64,000 bases of DNA from an uncultured Kordia sp. (GCF_947489565.1 NZ_CANLEA010000008.1:186001-250000), one strand, 5' to 3'; counted from the stretch's first letter, positions 1-10,757 are shown. Program-made: numbers and translations. The notes: generated by a model from the sequence alone, not told the origin.

Positions 1-75
1 CTTGAAAAACGTAAATATCTTAAGAATAATGACATAGAAGTAACAGTCTAGTGAGTGAATAGGATTTTAGTTTCG

Positions 76-116
76 GCGAAATGTAGAAAAACACCGTCGA
101 AATGCATTTAACGAAA
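76..116 (+). promoter_or_regulatory. Upstream block shared by the two tandem T9SS genes
   Basis: This block begins CGAAATGTA and continues through GTC-AAATGCATT about 70-110 bases before the first giant gene. A clearly related block lies at 5997-6035, a similar distance before the second giant gene. Most of about 36 positions agree although the surrounding intergenic DNA has diverged. It may hold the promoter or an activator site; which of these cannot be told from sequence. Confidence 0.4.
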
Positions 117-185
117 GTTGAATGAAAAGATATATTTCCTAATTTAACTATGACAAAATAGCCCAACTACCAAAACCCCCGAATC

Positions 186-3100
186 ATGAGATCAACCCTA
201 TGGCTTGCATTAATTTTTGTATGTTTTTTAATTTCTGAAACCCAAGCTCAATGTAGTGGAATTAACAGAATTCAATGCTCAACAGCTGCACCTACAGTTG
301 TAGGAAATAGTATTAGTTGTACACCTCCGGCCAATCAAGGAGGACGAAGAAATTTTGAAGTCACCAATATGATTGCTGGTGCAACGTATAGACTTTCCAA
401 TTGTGGATCTGGCTTTGATACACAAATGACAGTTAGAGATGCATCAGGAACTTTTGTAGCATTCAATGATGATAATGGACCTGCTTGTACTGGAACAGCA
501 GCTTCTATTGACTTTACACCAACAACTACAGGAGATTATCGAATTCATTTGAACAGATACAACTGTGCAACGACAAATAACCTGAATGGAGATATCGTTG
601 TTACACTACTTTCAACTTCTTCAGGACCGGCAAATGACGATTGTGGAACTGCCACTTCGCTATCCGTGAGTCCAACAAGTACCTGTGTAACACTTACTGC
701 TGGAGACTCTTCAACAGCAACTGAAAGCATATCAGCAATTAGTTGTGGAGGTTTTACAGGAAATTCAGATGATGATGTTTGGTATAGTTTTGTAGCAACT
801 GCAACGAATCATGATATCACTGCACGTCCGGGAACATTAAGTGATCTCGTAGTAGATTTACGTTCAGGTGCATGTGATGGAACAAATATAGATTGTGCCG
901 ATAATACAACAGGAGCAAATGATGAAGTTATCAATGCAACTGGCTTAAGTATAGGAACCACCTATTATGTACGTGTATACAGTTATGGAGGTGCTGCAAA
1001 TGCTGGCACTTTTGATATCTGTGTCACAACACCAATAGTAATTCCATCAAACGACGATTGTGCCAATGCAATAGCATTAGGAGTAAGTCCTACAGATACG
1101 TGTGTTACGAGTGCTTCAGGAACTACCGAAAATGCAACTCAAAGTATCGCTGCTATCAATTGTGGTGGAACTACAGGAGATGCAGATGATGATGTTTGGT
1201 ATAGTTTTGTAGCAACTGCTTTTGAACACGATATTACAGTAACTCCAGGAACGTTAAGCAATGCGGTAATAGATTTACGATCTGGTGCTTGTACAGGAAC
1301 AAATATAGACTGTGCCGATATTACTGGAGGCACAAGTTCAGAAGTAATAAACGCAACAGGACTCACTTTAGGAGCTACCTACTATGTCCGCGTATATAGT
1401 AGGGGAAGCAATACTTCGCAACAAGGAACCTTTGATATCTGTGTCACAACACCTCCGCAACCACCACTAAATGACGATTGTAGTAATGCTACTGCTTTAA
1501 CGGTAAGTGGTACAACGTGTACAACCAGTGTTTCTGGAACAACGGAGTTAGCAACTCAAAGTATTGCCGCTATTAGTTGTAATGCTGCAACTGGAGATGC
1601 AAACGATGATGTTTGGTATAGTTTTACAGCAACAGCAGCAAATCATGATATTACAGTAACGTCAGGAACCTTAACAAATGCAGTAATAGATTTACGCTCT
1701 GGTGCTTGTACAGGAACAAATATTGATTGTGCAGATGCCACAACGGGTACAAATAATGAAGTGCTCAATGCCACAGGCTTAAGTATAGGAACAACCTATT
1801 ATGTGCGTGTATACAGTTTTGGAAGTACAGGAAATGAAGGTACGTTTGATATCTGTGTTACAACGCCAATAGTTCCTCCTGCAAATGATGACTGTACCAA
1901 TGCAACTTTACTAGGCGTAAGTCCAAGTAATACATGTGTAACAAGTGTCTCAGGTACTACTGTAGATGCTACTCAAAGTATAGCAGCTATAAGTTGCAAT
2001 GGTTTTACAGGAAATGCAGATGATGATGTTTGGTATAGTTTTATCGCTACAGCAACGAGTCATGATATTACCGTAACGCCAGGAACACTCTCTGATGCCG
2101 TACTCGATCTGCGCTCAGGAGCATGTAATGGAACCAATATAACTTGTGCAGACAATACAACCGGATCAAATGCTGAGGTAATTAATGCTACAGGTTTATC
2201 AATTGGAACAACCTATTATGTTCGTGTATATAGCTATGGCGGAACAGGAAACGGAACCTTTGATATCTGTGTCACAACACCTGTCATTATTCCAGGACCC
2301 TGTCAGCCAACGACAGATACGCCAGGAACGATGTATATAGATGAAGTTGCTTTTTTAGGAACTCTAGAAGATGTAACCAACGCTGGTTCAGGATTCAGTA
2401 CAGGATACCAAGATTTTACAGGATTATCTACTATTTCAAGACAGGTTGAAGGAGAAGGAATCAATGTATATGTAGAAGCACCTTTTAGATGTACTTGGAA
2501 AGCTTGGGTCGATTGGAATCAAGATGATGTATTTGATGAAACTACGGAAGAAGTTTACAATTCAAACTTTATCTCAACCACAACGACGACTTTCGGTTTT
2601 GTAATTCCACTAGGAACAACACCTGGAGATTACAGAATACGTATTAGAAACTATACAGGATTTGATTATTCGTTATTTGATTACAATAATTCATACGATT
2701 TTGATCCATGTGAAGATTTTAATGATACTGGAACTACAATTGATGAATTGGGAGAAGCTGAAGATTATCTCTTTACGGTAGAACCTTTCTGTGACGCACT
2801 TATTGATACCATTACAGATGGAGAAACCTGTGGTACAGGAACGGTTGATTTATCAGTCACAGGAACAGGAACACCATCGGTAACTGAATACAGATGGTAT
2901 GATGCAGAAACAGGCGGAAGCTTAGTAGCAACGACTCTTACAGGAGATTGGACTACGCCATCACTTTCAGCAACGACAACCTATTATGTCACAGCATATA
3001 ATGGAACTTGTGAATCTTGGGTGCGAGAACCAATAGTCGCAAAATTCAATCCAATACCAACAGTTACGATTACTCCAGATGTTTCGAATCGAGTGGTCTG

Positions 3101-5735
3101 TGGAGAAAATGACATGTTAGAGATTTCTGTTTCAGGAGATGTAGAAGATGTATTTTTAATAGACGAAGACTTTGAATCAGGTGGCTTAGGCGCATTTAGT
3201 AATGTAATTATCATAGACAATGGAGCCACCATAAACGCAAGAAGTGCATGGCAAAATCAAACCAGTACGTTTGTGCCAGCGGAAGAAGTATGGTTTCCAG
3301 CAATTTCTTCAGGTTTTGGAAGTGATCAATTTGTAATATGTAACTCGGATGTAGGTGCTGACGGATTTGGAACTTCATATATCACACACAATGCATTACA
3401 ATCAACAGCTTCATATGATACAACCGATTATGTAAACTTGACATTAAGTTTTGACTGTTATTACTCGCATTATCTAGATGATGGAACAGGAGGCGCAGAT
3501 GATTACTTTACCGTAGAAGTTTCAACAGATGGAACCAATTGGACAGCATTAACGGCAGATATCATTGCAGATGTCGGGATTGGGACAAAGTTTGACAATC
3601 TATCATATGATTTATCAACCTATATCAATGAGTTAACACTAAGCGTACGAATTCGTTTCTATGCAGTTTGGTCAGATGGTGTAGCTGTTGATAATGTTCA
3701 ACTCTTTGGAGATAAGGATGTAACAGCAGTAGATTGGACAACAACACCAGCAAATATTATCGATTTATATATTGATACAGATAATGACAACATCGGAGAT
3801 ACACCGTATGTATCCGGAAGTTATGAAACAGTATATGCAATGCCAACACTCGCACAATTAGAAGAAGCAGATTACTCTTTTACCATTGATGCAAACTTAG
3901 CCAACGGATGTGGAGCTGTAAGTTCAAACTTCAATGTAACAAACAATACACGAGTATTTGATAGTGCAGCAGATGCATGGGGAACGGCTGCCAACTGGGC
4001 ACAAAATATAGTACCAACTTCTGATGATTGTGTCATTATCAAAGACAACGGACTTATGGTGGATACACAAGCTACAGGAAATGGATTGGCAAGAAATATT
4101 ACCGTAAAAAATGGAGGTTATCTAGAACTGGCAACAGGTTCTTCCATCACTGTGACAGATTGGATCAATGTAGAAAGTGGAGGAACACTTCATGTAAGAG
4201 ATGGCGCTAATTTAATTCAAGTAACGGATGTAACTTCCAACAACAACACCGGAGAAATAGAAATGGATCGCACTGCAGTTGGAGTGAATACACTAGACTA
4301 TATTTATTGGTCTTCTCCAGTAGAAGATTTTGAAGTTACAGATGTATCGCCTGGCACAAGTCCTGGATTAATATTTCAATGGCAACCAACAGTTGCAGGA
4401 AATGGCTTAGGAAACTATGGTGAATGGCAAAGTGCTTCAGGAACTATGGGCATAGGAAACGGATATATTATTCGCGGTATTTCAGGAACAAGTATCGCCA
4501 ATACAGCAGAATTTGGTGGAGTTCCAAACAATGGAATTATCAATACCACAGTCACTAGAGGAACGTACACAGGAGTAGACTATCCAGGCGCAGGTGGAAC
4601 CAACGCAACAAATTTAGATGACAACTGGAACTTGGTAGGAAATCCATATCCATCAGCAATCTCAGCAGATGCATTTATTGCAGCGAATGCTTCCGTAATT
4701 ACCGATGATACCAATCCGTCAACAATCACAGGAACGGTATATCTTTGGAGACATTTAAGTACTCCAAGTAACGCGTATGGAGATCCTTTCTACAGTGACT
4801 ATCTATATAATTATAACGAAAATGATTATATCCAATACAATAGTACAGGATCAAATCCAGTAGGCTTCAATGGGAATATTGCTGCAGGACAAGCTTTCTT
4901 TGTACTAATGGATGATGCGGCACCAGCAAGTTCAATGATTCAGTTTAACAATAGCATGCGTGGAGTAGCATACACAAACGACCAATTCTACAGATCAAGT
5001 GATGATGAAGTTGGACAATTTGAAAACAATAGTGAAAGCACAACGACAATAGAAAAACACAGAATCTGGCTAGATATAATTTCACCAGATAATTCGGCAG
5101 CTTCTTCCTTAATAGGTTACATCACTGGAGCATCAAATGAACAAGATCGTTTGTTTGATGGAAACAATCTAAGTGATGCACCAACGCATATCTACTCGCT
5201 CATAGGAGAAGAAAAGATGGCAATTCAGGGAAGAGCAGTTCCTTTTGACCAACAAGACGAAGTTCCATTAGGTGTAAAGATCGCACAAAGCGGAAACTAT
5301 ACCATAGCAATCAATGCATTAGATGGATTGTTTGAAACTACCGATCAGAAAATCTACTTAGAAGATTTATATACCGATATGATTCACGATTTAAAACTGA
5401 CGCCGTACGATTTCTATTCAGAAGGTGGAGATTTTGAAGATCGTTTCATATTGAAATATGTAAAAACTAATGACAATACACTTGACTTAGAAGAATTTAA
5501 TTCCAATACAGGAATCGTAATTACTACCAACGAGAATCAAATCAAAGTACATGCATACAACAGTCAAATAGAAGCTATAACAATACATGATATTCTAGGG
5601 AAACGTTTGCTCGATCGTAAAAACATCAGCGAAGAAGTATATGACATTACTAATTTAAAACCGACAAACAGTACACTCATTGTGAAAGTCGTTTTAGAAA
5701 ACGGCAAACAGAAAATTCAAAAAGTCATTTACTAA
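186..5735 (+). CDS. Giant secreted multidomain protein with T9SS C-terminal sorting domain (four-module paralog)
   Basis: An 1849-residue secreted protein with an N-terminal signal peptide ending near TQAQC. Residues ~22-145 form a PPC-like (pre-peptidase C-terminal) domain. Four tandem modules of ~138-140 residues follow, each starting NDDC and carrying DDVWYSF, VIDLRSGAC and TYYVRVYS, at about residues 150, 289, 429 and 567. Next come a GEVED-type domain (~705-860, with WVDWNQDDVFD and GEAEDY), an Ig-like domain (YRWYDAETGG, ~900-985), and a MAM/choice-of-anchor-like domain opening with DEDFESG (~993-1180). A long middle region contains NGGYLELATGSSITV. The last ~80 residues (from ~1765) resemble the type C T9SS sorting signal: NQIKVHAYNSQIEAITIHD, a DILGKRLL turn and a basic KVVLENGKQKIQKVIY end. 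It is probably secreted and surface-attached or released. The ligand is unknown; adhesion is a guess. It is a tandem paralog of the next gene. Confidence 0.88.
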   Translation: MRSTLWLALIFVCFLISETQAQCSGINRIQCSTAAPTVVGNSISCTPPANQGGRRNFEVTNMIAGATYRLSNCGSGFDTQMTVRDASGTFVAFNDDNGPACTGTAASIDFTPTTTGDYRIHLNRYNCATTNNLNGDIVVTLLSTSSGPANDDCGTATSLSVSPTSTCVTLTAGDSSTATESISAISCGGFTGNSDDDVWYSFVATATNHDITARPGTLSDLVVDLRSGACDGTNIDCADNTTGANDEVINATGLSIGTTYYVRVYSYGGAANAGTFDICVTTPIVIPSNDDCANAIALGVSPTDTCVTSASGTTENATQSIAAINCGGTTGDADDDVWYSFVATAFEHDITVTPGTLSNAVIDLRSGACTGTNIDCADITGGTSSEVINATGLTLGATYYVRVYSRGSNTSQQGTFDICVTTPPQPPLNDDCSNATALTVSGTTCTTSVSGTTELATQSIAAISCNAATGDANDDVWYSFTATAANHDITVTSGTLTNAVIDLRSGACTGTNIDCADATTGTNNEVLNATGLSIGTTYYVRVYSFGSTGNEGTFDICVTTPIVPPANDDCTNATLLGVSPSNTCVTSVSGTTVDATQSIAAISCNGFTGNADDDVWYSFIATATSHDITVTPGTLSDAVLDLRSGACNGTNITCADNTTGSNAEVINATGLSIGTTYYVRVYSYGGTGNGTFDICVTTPVIIPGPCQPTTDTPGTMYIDEVAFLGTLEDVTNAGSGFSTGYQDFTGLSTISRQVEGEGINVYVEAPFRCTWKAWVDWNQDDVFDETTEEVYNSNFISTTTTTFGFVIPLGTTPGDYRIRIRNYTGFDYSLFDYNNSYDFDPCEDFNDTGTTIDELGEAEDYLFTVEPFCDALIDTITDGETCGTGTVDLSVTGTGTPSVTEYRWYDAETGGSLVATTLTGDWTTPSLSATTTYYVTAYNGTCESWVREPIVAKFNPIPTVTITPDVSNRVVCGENDMLEISVSGDVEDVFLIDEDFESGGLGAFSNVIIIDNGATINARSAWQNQTSTFVPAEEVWFPAISSGFGSDQFVICNSDVGADGFGTSYITHNALQSTASYDTTDYVNLTLSFDCYYSHYLDDGTGGADDYFTVEVSTDGTNWTALTADIIADVGIGTKFDNLSYDLSTYINELTLSVRIRFYAVWSDGVAVDNVQLFGDKDVTAVDWTTTPANIIDLYIDTDNDNIGDTPYVSGSYETVYAMPTLAQLEEADYSFTIDANLANGCGAVSSNFNVTNNTRVFDSAADAWGTAANWAQNIVPTSDDCVIIKDNGLMVDTQATGNGLARNITVKNGGYLELATGSSITVTDWINVESGGTLHVRDGANLIQVTDVTSNNNTGEIEMDRTAVGVNTLDYIYWSSPVEDFEVTDVSPGTSPGLIFQWQPTVAGNGLGNYGEWQSASGTMGIGNGYIIRGISGTSIANTAEFGGVPNNGIINTTVTRGTYTGVDYPGAGGTNATNLDDNWNLVGNPYPSAISADAFIAANASVITDDTNPSTITGTVYLWRHLSTPSNAYGDPFYSDYLYNYNENDYIQYNSTGSNPVGFNGNIAAGQAFFVLMDDAAPASSMIQFNNSMRGVAYTNDQFYRSSDDEVGQFENNSESTTTIEKHRIWLDIISPDNSAASSLIGYITGASNEQDRLFDGNNLSDAPTHIYSLIGEEKMAIQGRAVPFDQQDEVPLGVKIAQSGNYTIAINALDGLFETTDQKIYLEDLYTDMIHDLKLTPYDFYSEGGDFEDRFILKYVKTNDNTLDLEEFNSNTGIVITTNENQIKVHAYNSQIEAITIHDILGKRLLDRKNISEEVYDITNLKPTNSTLIVKVVLENGKQKIQKVIY

Positions 5736-5753
5736 TCAAAAGGAAACGTTCTC

Positions 5754-5800
5754 AAAAAAAGCACTCTTCATTTCAATATGGAGAGTGCTTTTTATTTTTT
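5754..5800 (+). terminator. Rho-independent terminator of first giant T9SS gene
   Basis: A run of A leads into GCACTCTT, then a short loop and GAGAGTGC followed by a T-rich tract. The stem has 8 pairs, one of them G-T. A near-identical hairpin follows the second paralog, so the terminator was duplicated with the gene. Confidence 0.8.
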
Positions 5801-5996
5801 ATAAGATTAAGAAGTCTAAAGAAAAATCATTTGGTAATACTAAAAACTTAATTAAAAAATGAAAGTAATTTCCAACAATAAGGCGATTTGGAAGAAATTA
5901 CGGTCATTTTTCTTTTCATAATCTATGGTTTTGTAACTCTCTTATAAATAACATAATAAGTTTGTTTTGTGAAAAAAAAAAAATGTATTAGATTTG

Positions 5997-6035
5997 ACGA
6001 AATGTAAATAAAGTACGTCAAAATACATTAATTAG
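5997..6035 (+). promoter_or_regulatory. Upstream block shared by the two tandem T9SS genes (second copy)
   Basis: CGAAATGTA...GTC-AAATACATT matches the block at 76-116. In this copy AATGTA and TACATT form a spaced inverted repeat. The remainder of 5801-6090 is A/T-rich and holds nothing else I recognise. Confidence 0.4.
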
Positions 6036-6090
6036 CCATAAATGTTCAGATGTATTTTATTTATGGTTCACCCTAAATCTTAAATAGTCT

Positions 6091-9000
6091 ATGAAACTCA
6101 CCTTTCAATTGACCTGTATACTTATGTGCTTTTGCATGTTTGAGGTAGCCGCTCAATGTGCAGGTATCAATACAAACGCATGTAGCACACCAGCTCCTAC
6201 AGTGGTAGGAAACAGTATCACTTGTACGCCACCTTCAACCCAAGGAGGAAGAAGAAATTTTGAAGTCACCAATATGATTGCTGGAGCTACGTACAGACTT
6301 TCCAATTGTGGATCTGGCTTTGATACACAAATGACAGTCAGAGATGCATCTGGAACTTCTGTCGCTTTCAACGACGATAATGGACCTGCTTGTACAGGAA
6401 CAGCAGCTTCTATTGATTTTATTCCAACAACTACAGGAGATTATCGAATTCATTTGAATAGATACAATTGTGCTACTACCAATAATCTCAATGGAGATAT
6501 TGTAGTCACGCTAATGACACCACTACCACCTTCTAATAACGATTGTGCCAACGCAATAGCGTTAACGGTAAGTAGTGGAGCAACTTGTACAACGAGTGTC
6601 TCAGGAACTACTGTAAATGCTACGCAAAGTTTAGCTGCAATTACGTGTAATGGCGGAACAGGAAATGCAGATGATGATGTATGGTATAGCTTTGTTGCTA
6701 CGGCAACAGAACATGATATTACGGTAACTACAACAATAGATGCAGTGATTGATTTACGTTCGGGAGCTTGTAATGGAACCAATATTGATTGTGAAGATTC
6801 TGTATTTGTCGGTGGTTCAGAAGTATTAAATGCTACAGGTTTAACCATAGGAACTACCTATTATGTACGTGTGTATAGCTATGGAACTGGAGCTGGAAAT
6901 GAAGGAACCTTTGATATCTGTGTCACAACACCTGTAATTATTCCAGGACCCTGTCAGCCAACGACAGATACTCCAGGAACGATGTATATAGATGAAGTTG
7001 CTTTTTTAGGAACTCTAGAAGATGTAACCAATGCAGGTTCAGGATTTAGCACAGGTTATCAGGATTTTACAGGATTAGCAACTTTGTCAAGACAGGTAGA
7101 AGGCGAAGGAATTAATGTATATGTAGAAGCACCATTTAGATGTGCTTGGAAAGCTTGGGTCGATTGGGATGAAGATGATGTATTTGATGAAACTACTGAA
7201 AAAGTATACGATTCTAATGGAATTGCCACAACGACGACGACTTTTGGATTTGTAATTCCACTAGGAACAACTGCTGGAGATTATAGAATACGCATTAGAA
7301 ACTATACTGGGTTTGACTATTCTGCATCAGATTATAACAGTTCATATGATTTTAACTCATGTGAAGATTTTAATGATACAGGATTTACAATTGATCGATT
7401 AGGAGAAGCAGAAGATTATCTCTTTAAGGTAGAACCTTTCTGTGATGCTATTATAGATACTATCACAGAAGGAGAAACGTGTGGTGATGGTACAGTAGAT
7501 TTATCTGCAAGTACAAGTATTTCTGGTTTTACAAGATTTAGATGGTACGATGCAGAAACAGGAGGAACCATGTTGGCTGAAACAAATAATGGAAATTGGA
7601 CTACACCATCAATATCAGCAACGACAACCTATTATGTAACAGTCTATAATGGAACTTGTGAATCTTGGGTGCGAGAACCTATCACAGCAAAGTTCAACCC
7701 AATACCTACAATTAATGTAACTCCAGATGTTTCGAATCGAGTAGTTTGTGGAGAAAATGACATGTTAGAAATCTCTGTTTCTGGAGATGTAGAAGATGTA
7801 TTTTTAATTGATGAAGACTTTGAATCAGGTGATTTAGGCGCATTTAGTAATGTAGTTATCATAGACAACGGAGCTACCATAAACGCAAGAAGCGCATGGC
7901 AAAATCAAACCAGTACATTTGTCCCATCAGAAGAAGTATGGTTTCCAGCAATTTCTTCAGGTTTTGGAAATGATCAATTTGTAATTTGTAATTCCGATAT
8001 GGGAGCCGATGGAGGAGGAACTTCATATATCACACACAATGCCTTACAATCAACGGCTTCATACAATACAGCAGACTATGTAAACCTAACGCTCAGTTTT
8101 GACTGTTTCTATTCTCATTATTTGAATGATGGAGTTGGTGGTGCTGACGATTATTTTACAGTAGAGGTTTCTACGGATGGAACCAACTGGACAGCGCTAA
8201 CGGCAGATATTATTGCTGATGTTGGAATTGGGACAAAGTTTGACAATTTATCATATGATTTAACAGCTTATATCAATCAACCAACGGTAAGTGTACGAAT
8301 TCGTTTCTATGCAGAATGGTCAGATGGTGTAGCTGTTGATAATGTTCAACTCTTTGGAGATAAAGATGTAACGGCAGTTGATTGGACAACTACACCATCA
8401 GGAATTATCGATTTATATATTGATACCGATAATGACAATATTGGAGATGCGCCATATGTATCCGGAAGTTATGAAACAGTATATGCAATGCCAACACTCG
8501 CACAACTAGAAGAAGCAGATTATTCTTTTACCATTGATGCAAACTTAGCCAATGGATGTGGAGCCGTAAGTTCAAACTTCAATGTAACGAACAATACGAG
8601 AATCTTCGACAGTGCTGCAGATGCATGGGGAACGGCTGCCAACTGGGCACAAAATGTAGTGCCAACGTCAAATGACTGTGTCATTATCAAAGACAACGGA
8701 CTTATGGTGGATACGCAAGCTACAGGAAATGGATTGGCAAGAAATATTACCGTAAAAAATGGAGGTTATCTAGAACTGGCAACAGGTTCTTCCATCACTG
8801 TGACAGATTGGATCAATGTAGAAACAGGTGGAACACTTCATGTAAGAGATGGTGCAAACCTAATTCAAGTAACGGATGTAACTTCCAACAACAACACCGG
8901 AGAAATAGAAATGGATCGCACTGCAGTTGGAGTGAATACACTAGACTATATTTATTGGTCTTCTCCAGTAGAAGATTTTGAAGTTACAGATGTATCGCCT

Positions 9001-10383
9001 GACACAAGTCCTGGATTAATATTTCAATGGCAACCAACGGTTGGAGGAAATGGCATAGGAAACTATGGTGAATGGCAAAGTGCTTCAGGAACTATGGGCA
9101 TAGGAAACGGATATATTATTCGTGGTATTTCAGGAACAAGTATCGCCAATACAGCAGAATTTGGCGGAGTACCGAACAATGGAATTATCAATACCACCGT
9201 CACTAGAGGAACATATACAGGAGTAGACTACCCAGGAGCAGGAGGAGTCAATGCCACGAATTTGGATGACAACTGGAACTTGGTAGGAAACCCATATCCA
9301 TCAGCAATCTCAGCAGATGCGTTTATCGCAGCGAATGCTTCCGTAATTACCGATGATACCAATCCGTCAACAATCACAGGAACGGTATATCTTTGGAGAC
9401 ATTTAAGTGCGCCAAGTGATGCGTATGGAGATCCTTTTTATAGTGATTTTGCGTACAACTACAACGAAAATGATTATATCCAATATAACAGTACAGGATC
9501 AAACCCAGTAGGCTTCAATGGAAACATTGCAGCAGGACAAGCCTTCTTTGTATTAATGGATGATGCAGCACCAGCAAGTTCAACGATTCAGTTTAACAAT
9601 AGCATGCGTGGCGTTGCCTATACCAACGATCAATTCTACAGACCAAGTGATGATGGAGTTGGACAGTTTGAAAACAACAGTGAAAGCACAACGACAATGG
9701 AGAAGCATAGAATTTGGTTAGATATCATCGCGCCAAACAACAGAGCATCTTCAGCTTTAATTGGTTACATCACTGGAGCATCAAATGAGCAGGATCGTTT
9801 GTTTGATGGAAACAATCTAAGTGATGCACCAACGCATATCTATTCGCTAATAGGAGAAGAAAAGATGGCAATTCAAGGAAGAGCAGTTCCATTTGAAGAG
9901 GAAGACGAAGTTCCATTAGGTGTAAAGATCGCGCAAAGCGGAAACTATACCATAGCAATCAATGCATTAGATGGATTATTTGAAACTACTGATCAGGACA
10001 TTTACTTAGAAGATTTATATACTGACACGATTCACGATTTAAAACTTACGCCGTACGATTTCTATTCAGAAGGTGGAGATTTCGAAGATCGTTTTGTGTT
10101 AAAATACATTGATACAGACGAAAGTAGTTTAAGTGTAGATGAATTCAATTCCAATACAGGAATCGTAATTACTACCAACGAGAATCAAATCAAAGTACAT
10201 GCATACAATAGCCAAATAGAAGCTATAACAATACATGATATTTTAGGGAAACGTTTACTCGATCGTAAAAACATCAGTGAAGAAGTATATGACATTACAA
10301 ATCTAAAACCGACAAACAGTGCACTCATTGTGAAAGTCGTTTTAGAAAACGGCAAACAAAAAATTCAAAAAGTCATTTACTAA
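6091..10383 (+). CDS. Giant secreted multidomain protein with T9SS C-terminal sorting domain (one-module paralog)
   Basis: A 1430-residue paralog of the preceding gene. It has a signal peptide (ending near EVAAQC), the same N-terminal PPC-like domain, then only one ~140-residue NNDC/DDVWYSF/VIDLRSGAC module (from nucleotide ~6538), the GEVED-type domain, an Ig-like domain, the DEDFESG domain, the long middle region and the same type C T9SS sorting domain. The length difference of 419 residues is almost exactly three modules. Outside the module block the two proteins are nearly identical, with long identical stretches, which suggests recent duplication or ongoing gene conversion. Export through T9SS is inferred from the C-terminal domain; the molecular function is unknown. 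Confidence 0.88.
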   Translation: MKLTFQLTCILMCFCMFEVAAQCAGINTNACSTPAPTVVGNSITCTPPSTQGGRRNFEVTNMIAGATYRLSNCGSGFDTQMTVRDASGTSVAFNDDNGPACTGTAASIDFIPTTTGDYRIHLNRYNCATTNNLNGDIVVTLMTPLPPSNNDCANAIALTVSSGATCTTSVSGTTVNATQSLAAITCNGGTGNADDDVWYSFVATATEHDITVTTTIDAVIDLRSGACNGTNIDCEDSVFVGGSEVLNATGLTIGTTYYVRVYSYGTGAGNEGTFDICVTTPVIIPGPCQPTTDTPGTMYIDEVAFLGTLEDVTNAGSGFSTGYQDFTGLATLSRQVEGEGINVYVEAPFRCAWKAWVDWDEDDVFDETTEKVYDSNGIATTTTTFGFVIPLGTTAGDYRIRIRNYTGFDYSASDYNSSYDFNSCEDFNDTGFTIDRLGEAEDYLFKVEPFCDAIIDTITEGETCGDGTVDLSASTSISGFTRFRWYDAETGGTMLAETNNGNWTTPSISATTTYYVTVYNGTCESWVREPITAKFNPIPTINVTPDVSNRVVCGENDMLEISVSGDVEDVFLIDEDFESGDLGAFSNVVIIDNGATINARSAWQNQTSTFVPSEEVWFPAISSGFGNDQFVICNSDMGADGGGTSYITHNALQSTASYNTADYVNLTLSFDCFYSHYLNDGVGGADDYFTVEVSTDGTNWTALTADIIADVGIGTKFDNLSYDLTAYINQPTVSVRIRFYAEWSDGVAVDNVQLFGDKDVTAVDWTTTPSGIIDLYIDTDNDNIGDAPYVSGSYETVYAMPTLAQLEEADYSFTIDANLANGCGAVSSNFNVTNNTRIFDSAADAWGTAANWAQNVVPTSNDCVIIKDNGLMVDTQATGNGLARNITVKNGGYLELATGSSITVTDWINVETGGTLHVRDGANLIQVTDVTSNNNTGEIEMDRTAVGVNTLDYIYWSSPVEDFEVTDVSPDTSPGLIFQWQPTVGGNGIGNYGEWQSASGTMGIGNGYIIRGISGTSIANTAEFGGVPNNGIINTTVTRGTYTGVDYPGAGGVNATNLDDNWNLVGNPYPSAISADAFIAANASVITDDTNPSTITGTVYLWRHLSAPSDAYGDPFYSDFAYNYNENDYIQYNSTGSNPVGFNGNIAAGQAFFVLMDDAAPASSTIQFNNSMRGVAYTNDQFYRPSDDGVGQFENNSESTTTMEKHRIWLDIIAPNNRASSALIGYITGASNEQDRLFDGNNLSDAPTHIYSLIGEEKMAIQGRAVPFEEEDEVPLGVKIAQSGNYTIAINALDGLFETTDQDIYLEDLYTDTIHDLKLTPYDFYSEGGDFEDRFVLKYIDTDESSLSVDEFNSNTGIVITTNENQIKVHAYNSQIEAITIHDILGKRLLDRKNISEEVYDITNLKPTNSALIVKVVLENGKQKIQKVIY

Positions 10384-10404
10384 AAAAGACAAGCCGCCCA
10401 AAAA

Positions 10405-10446
10405 TAAAAGCACTCTTCATTATAATATGGAGAGTGCTTTTTTTCT
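10405..10446 (+). terminator. Rho-independent terminator of second giant T9SS gene
   Basis: The stem GCACTCTT / GAGAGTGC is followed by a T tract. It is nearly the same hairpin as at 5754-5800. Confidence 0.8.
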
Positions 10447-10532
10447 TTCTATAAAATCATGTTAAGTAAGTGGAAACCGTATATAACTATTTAGAAAATC
10501 TTATAATTTGTCATCAACCAAAAAATAAAATC

Positions 10533-10727
10533 ATGTTAAAAAAAATTCAAAATCTCGAAAACACTAAAATCTTAAAAAAAGAAACGCAAAAAAACATCCA
10601 TGGAGGTATACGCTCACTATGCCCAAATCAAGGAGGCTATTGCCCTAATGATGCTGCAATGATTCCTGTTCACTGTATTTCAGCAGTGGCACTATGTTGC
10701 GTGGGGAATGTTTGGGTACAATGTTAA
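10533..10727 (+). CDS. Double-glycine leader peptide (bacteriocin-like precursor)
   Basis: A 64-residue peptide starting MLKKIQNLENTKILKKE and reaching a double glycine in NIHGG at residues ~23-27. The core of about 37 residues contains five cysteines (SLCP, GYCP, VHCIS, LCC... and the C-terminal VQC region). The ATG at 10533 is preferred to an upstream one at 10470 because it gives the typical leader of Bacteroidota GG peptides (MLKKIxNL...KxExKxIxGG). This leader differs from the KLxLxKxxIxxLN leader of the later clusters, so it probably uses a different export or maturation route. No peptidase-containing ABC transporter lies nearby. A methyltransferase-like gene follows after ~130 bases; a functional link is only positional. 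Confidence 0.7.
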   Translation: MLKKIQNLENTKILKKETQKNIHGGIRSLCPNQGGYCPNDAAMIPVHCISAVALCCVGNVWVQC

Positions 10728-10737
10728 AAAAAGGACA

Positions 10738-10757
10738 GAGCGAACTTCGGTTCGCTC
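10738..10757 (+). terminator. Perfect 8-bp hairpin with TTCG loop after the GG peptide
   Basis: GAGCGAAC-TTCG-GTTCGCTC lies about 10 bases after the stop codon. There is no T-tract behind it, so it may be an mRNA 3'-end stabiliser or a weak terminator rather than a classical one. Confidence 0.45.

Noticed and set aside
6153-6848. Several long opposite-strand frames inside the giant T9SS genes
   Set aside because: They mirror the repeated, low-stop coding strand; they have no start signals, no conserved motifs and an overlapping well-supported gene.
10470-10532. Upstream in-frame start for the GG-leader peptide (extra 21 residues)
   Set aside because: The extension is unlike any leader, whereas ATG 10533 gives the standard MLKKIxNL start.
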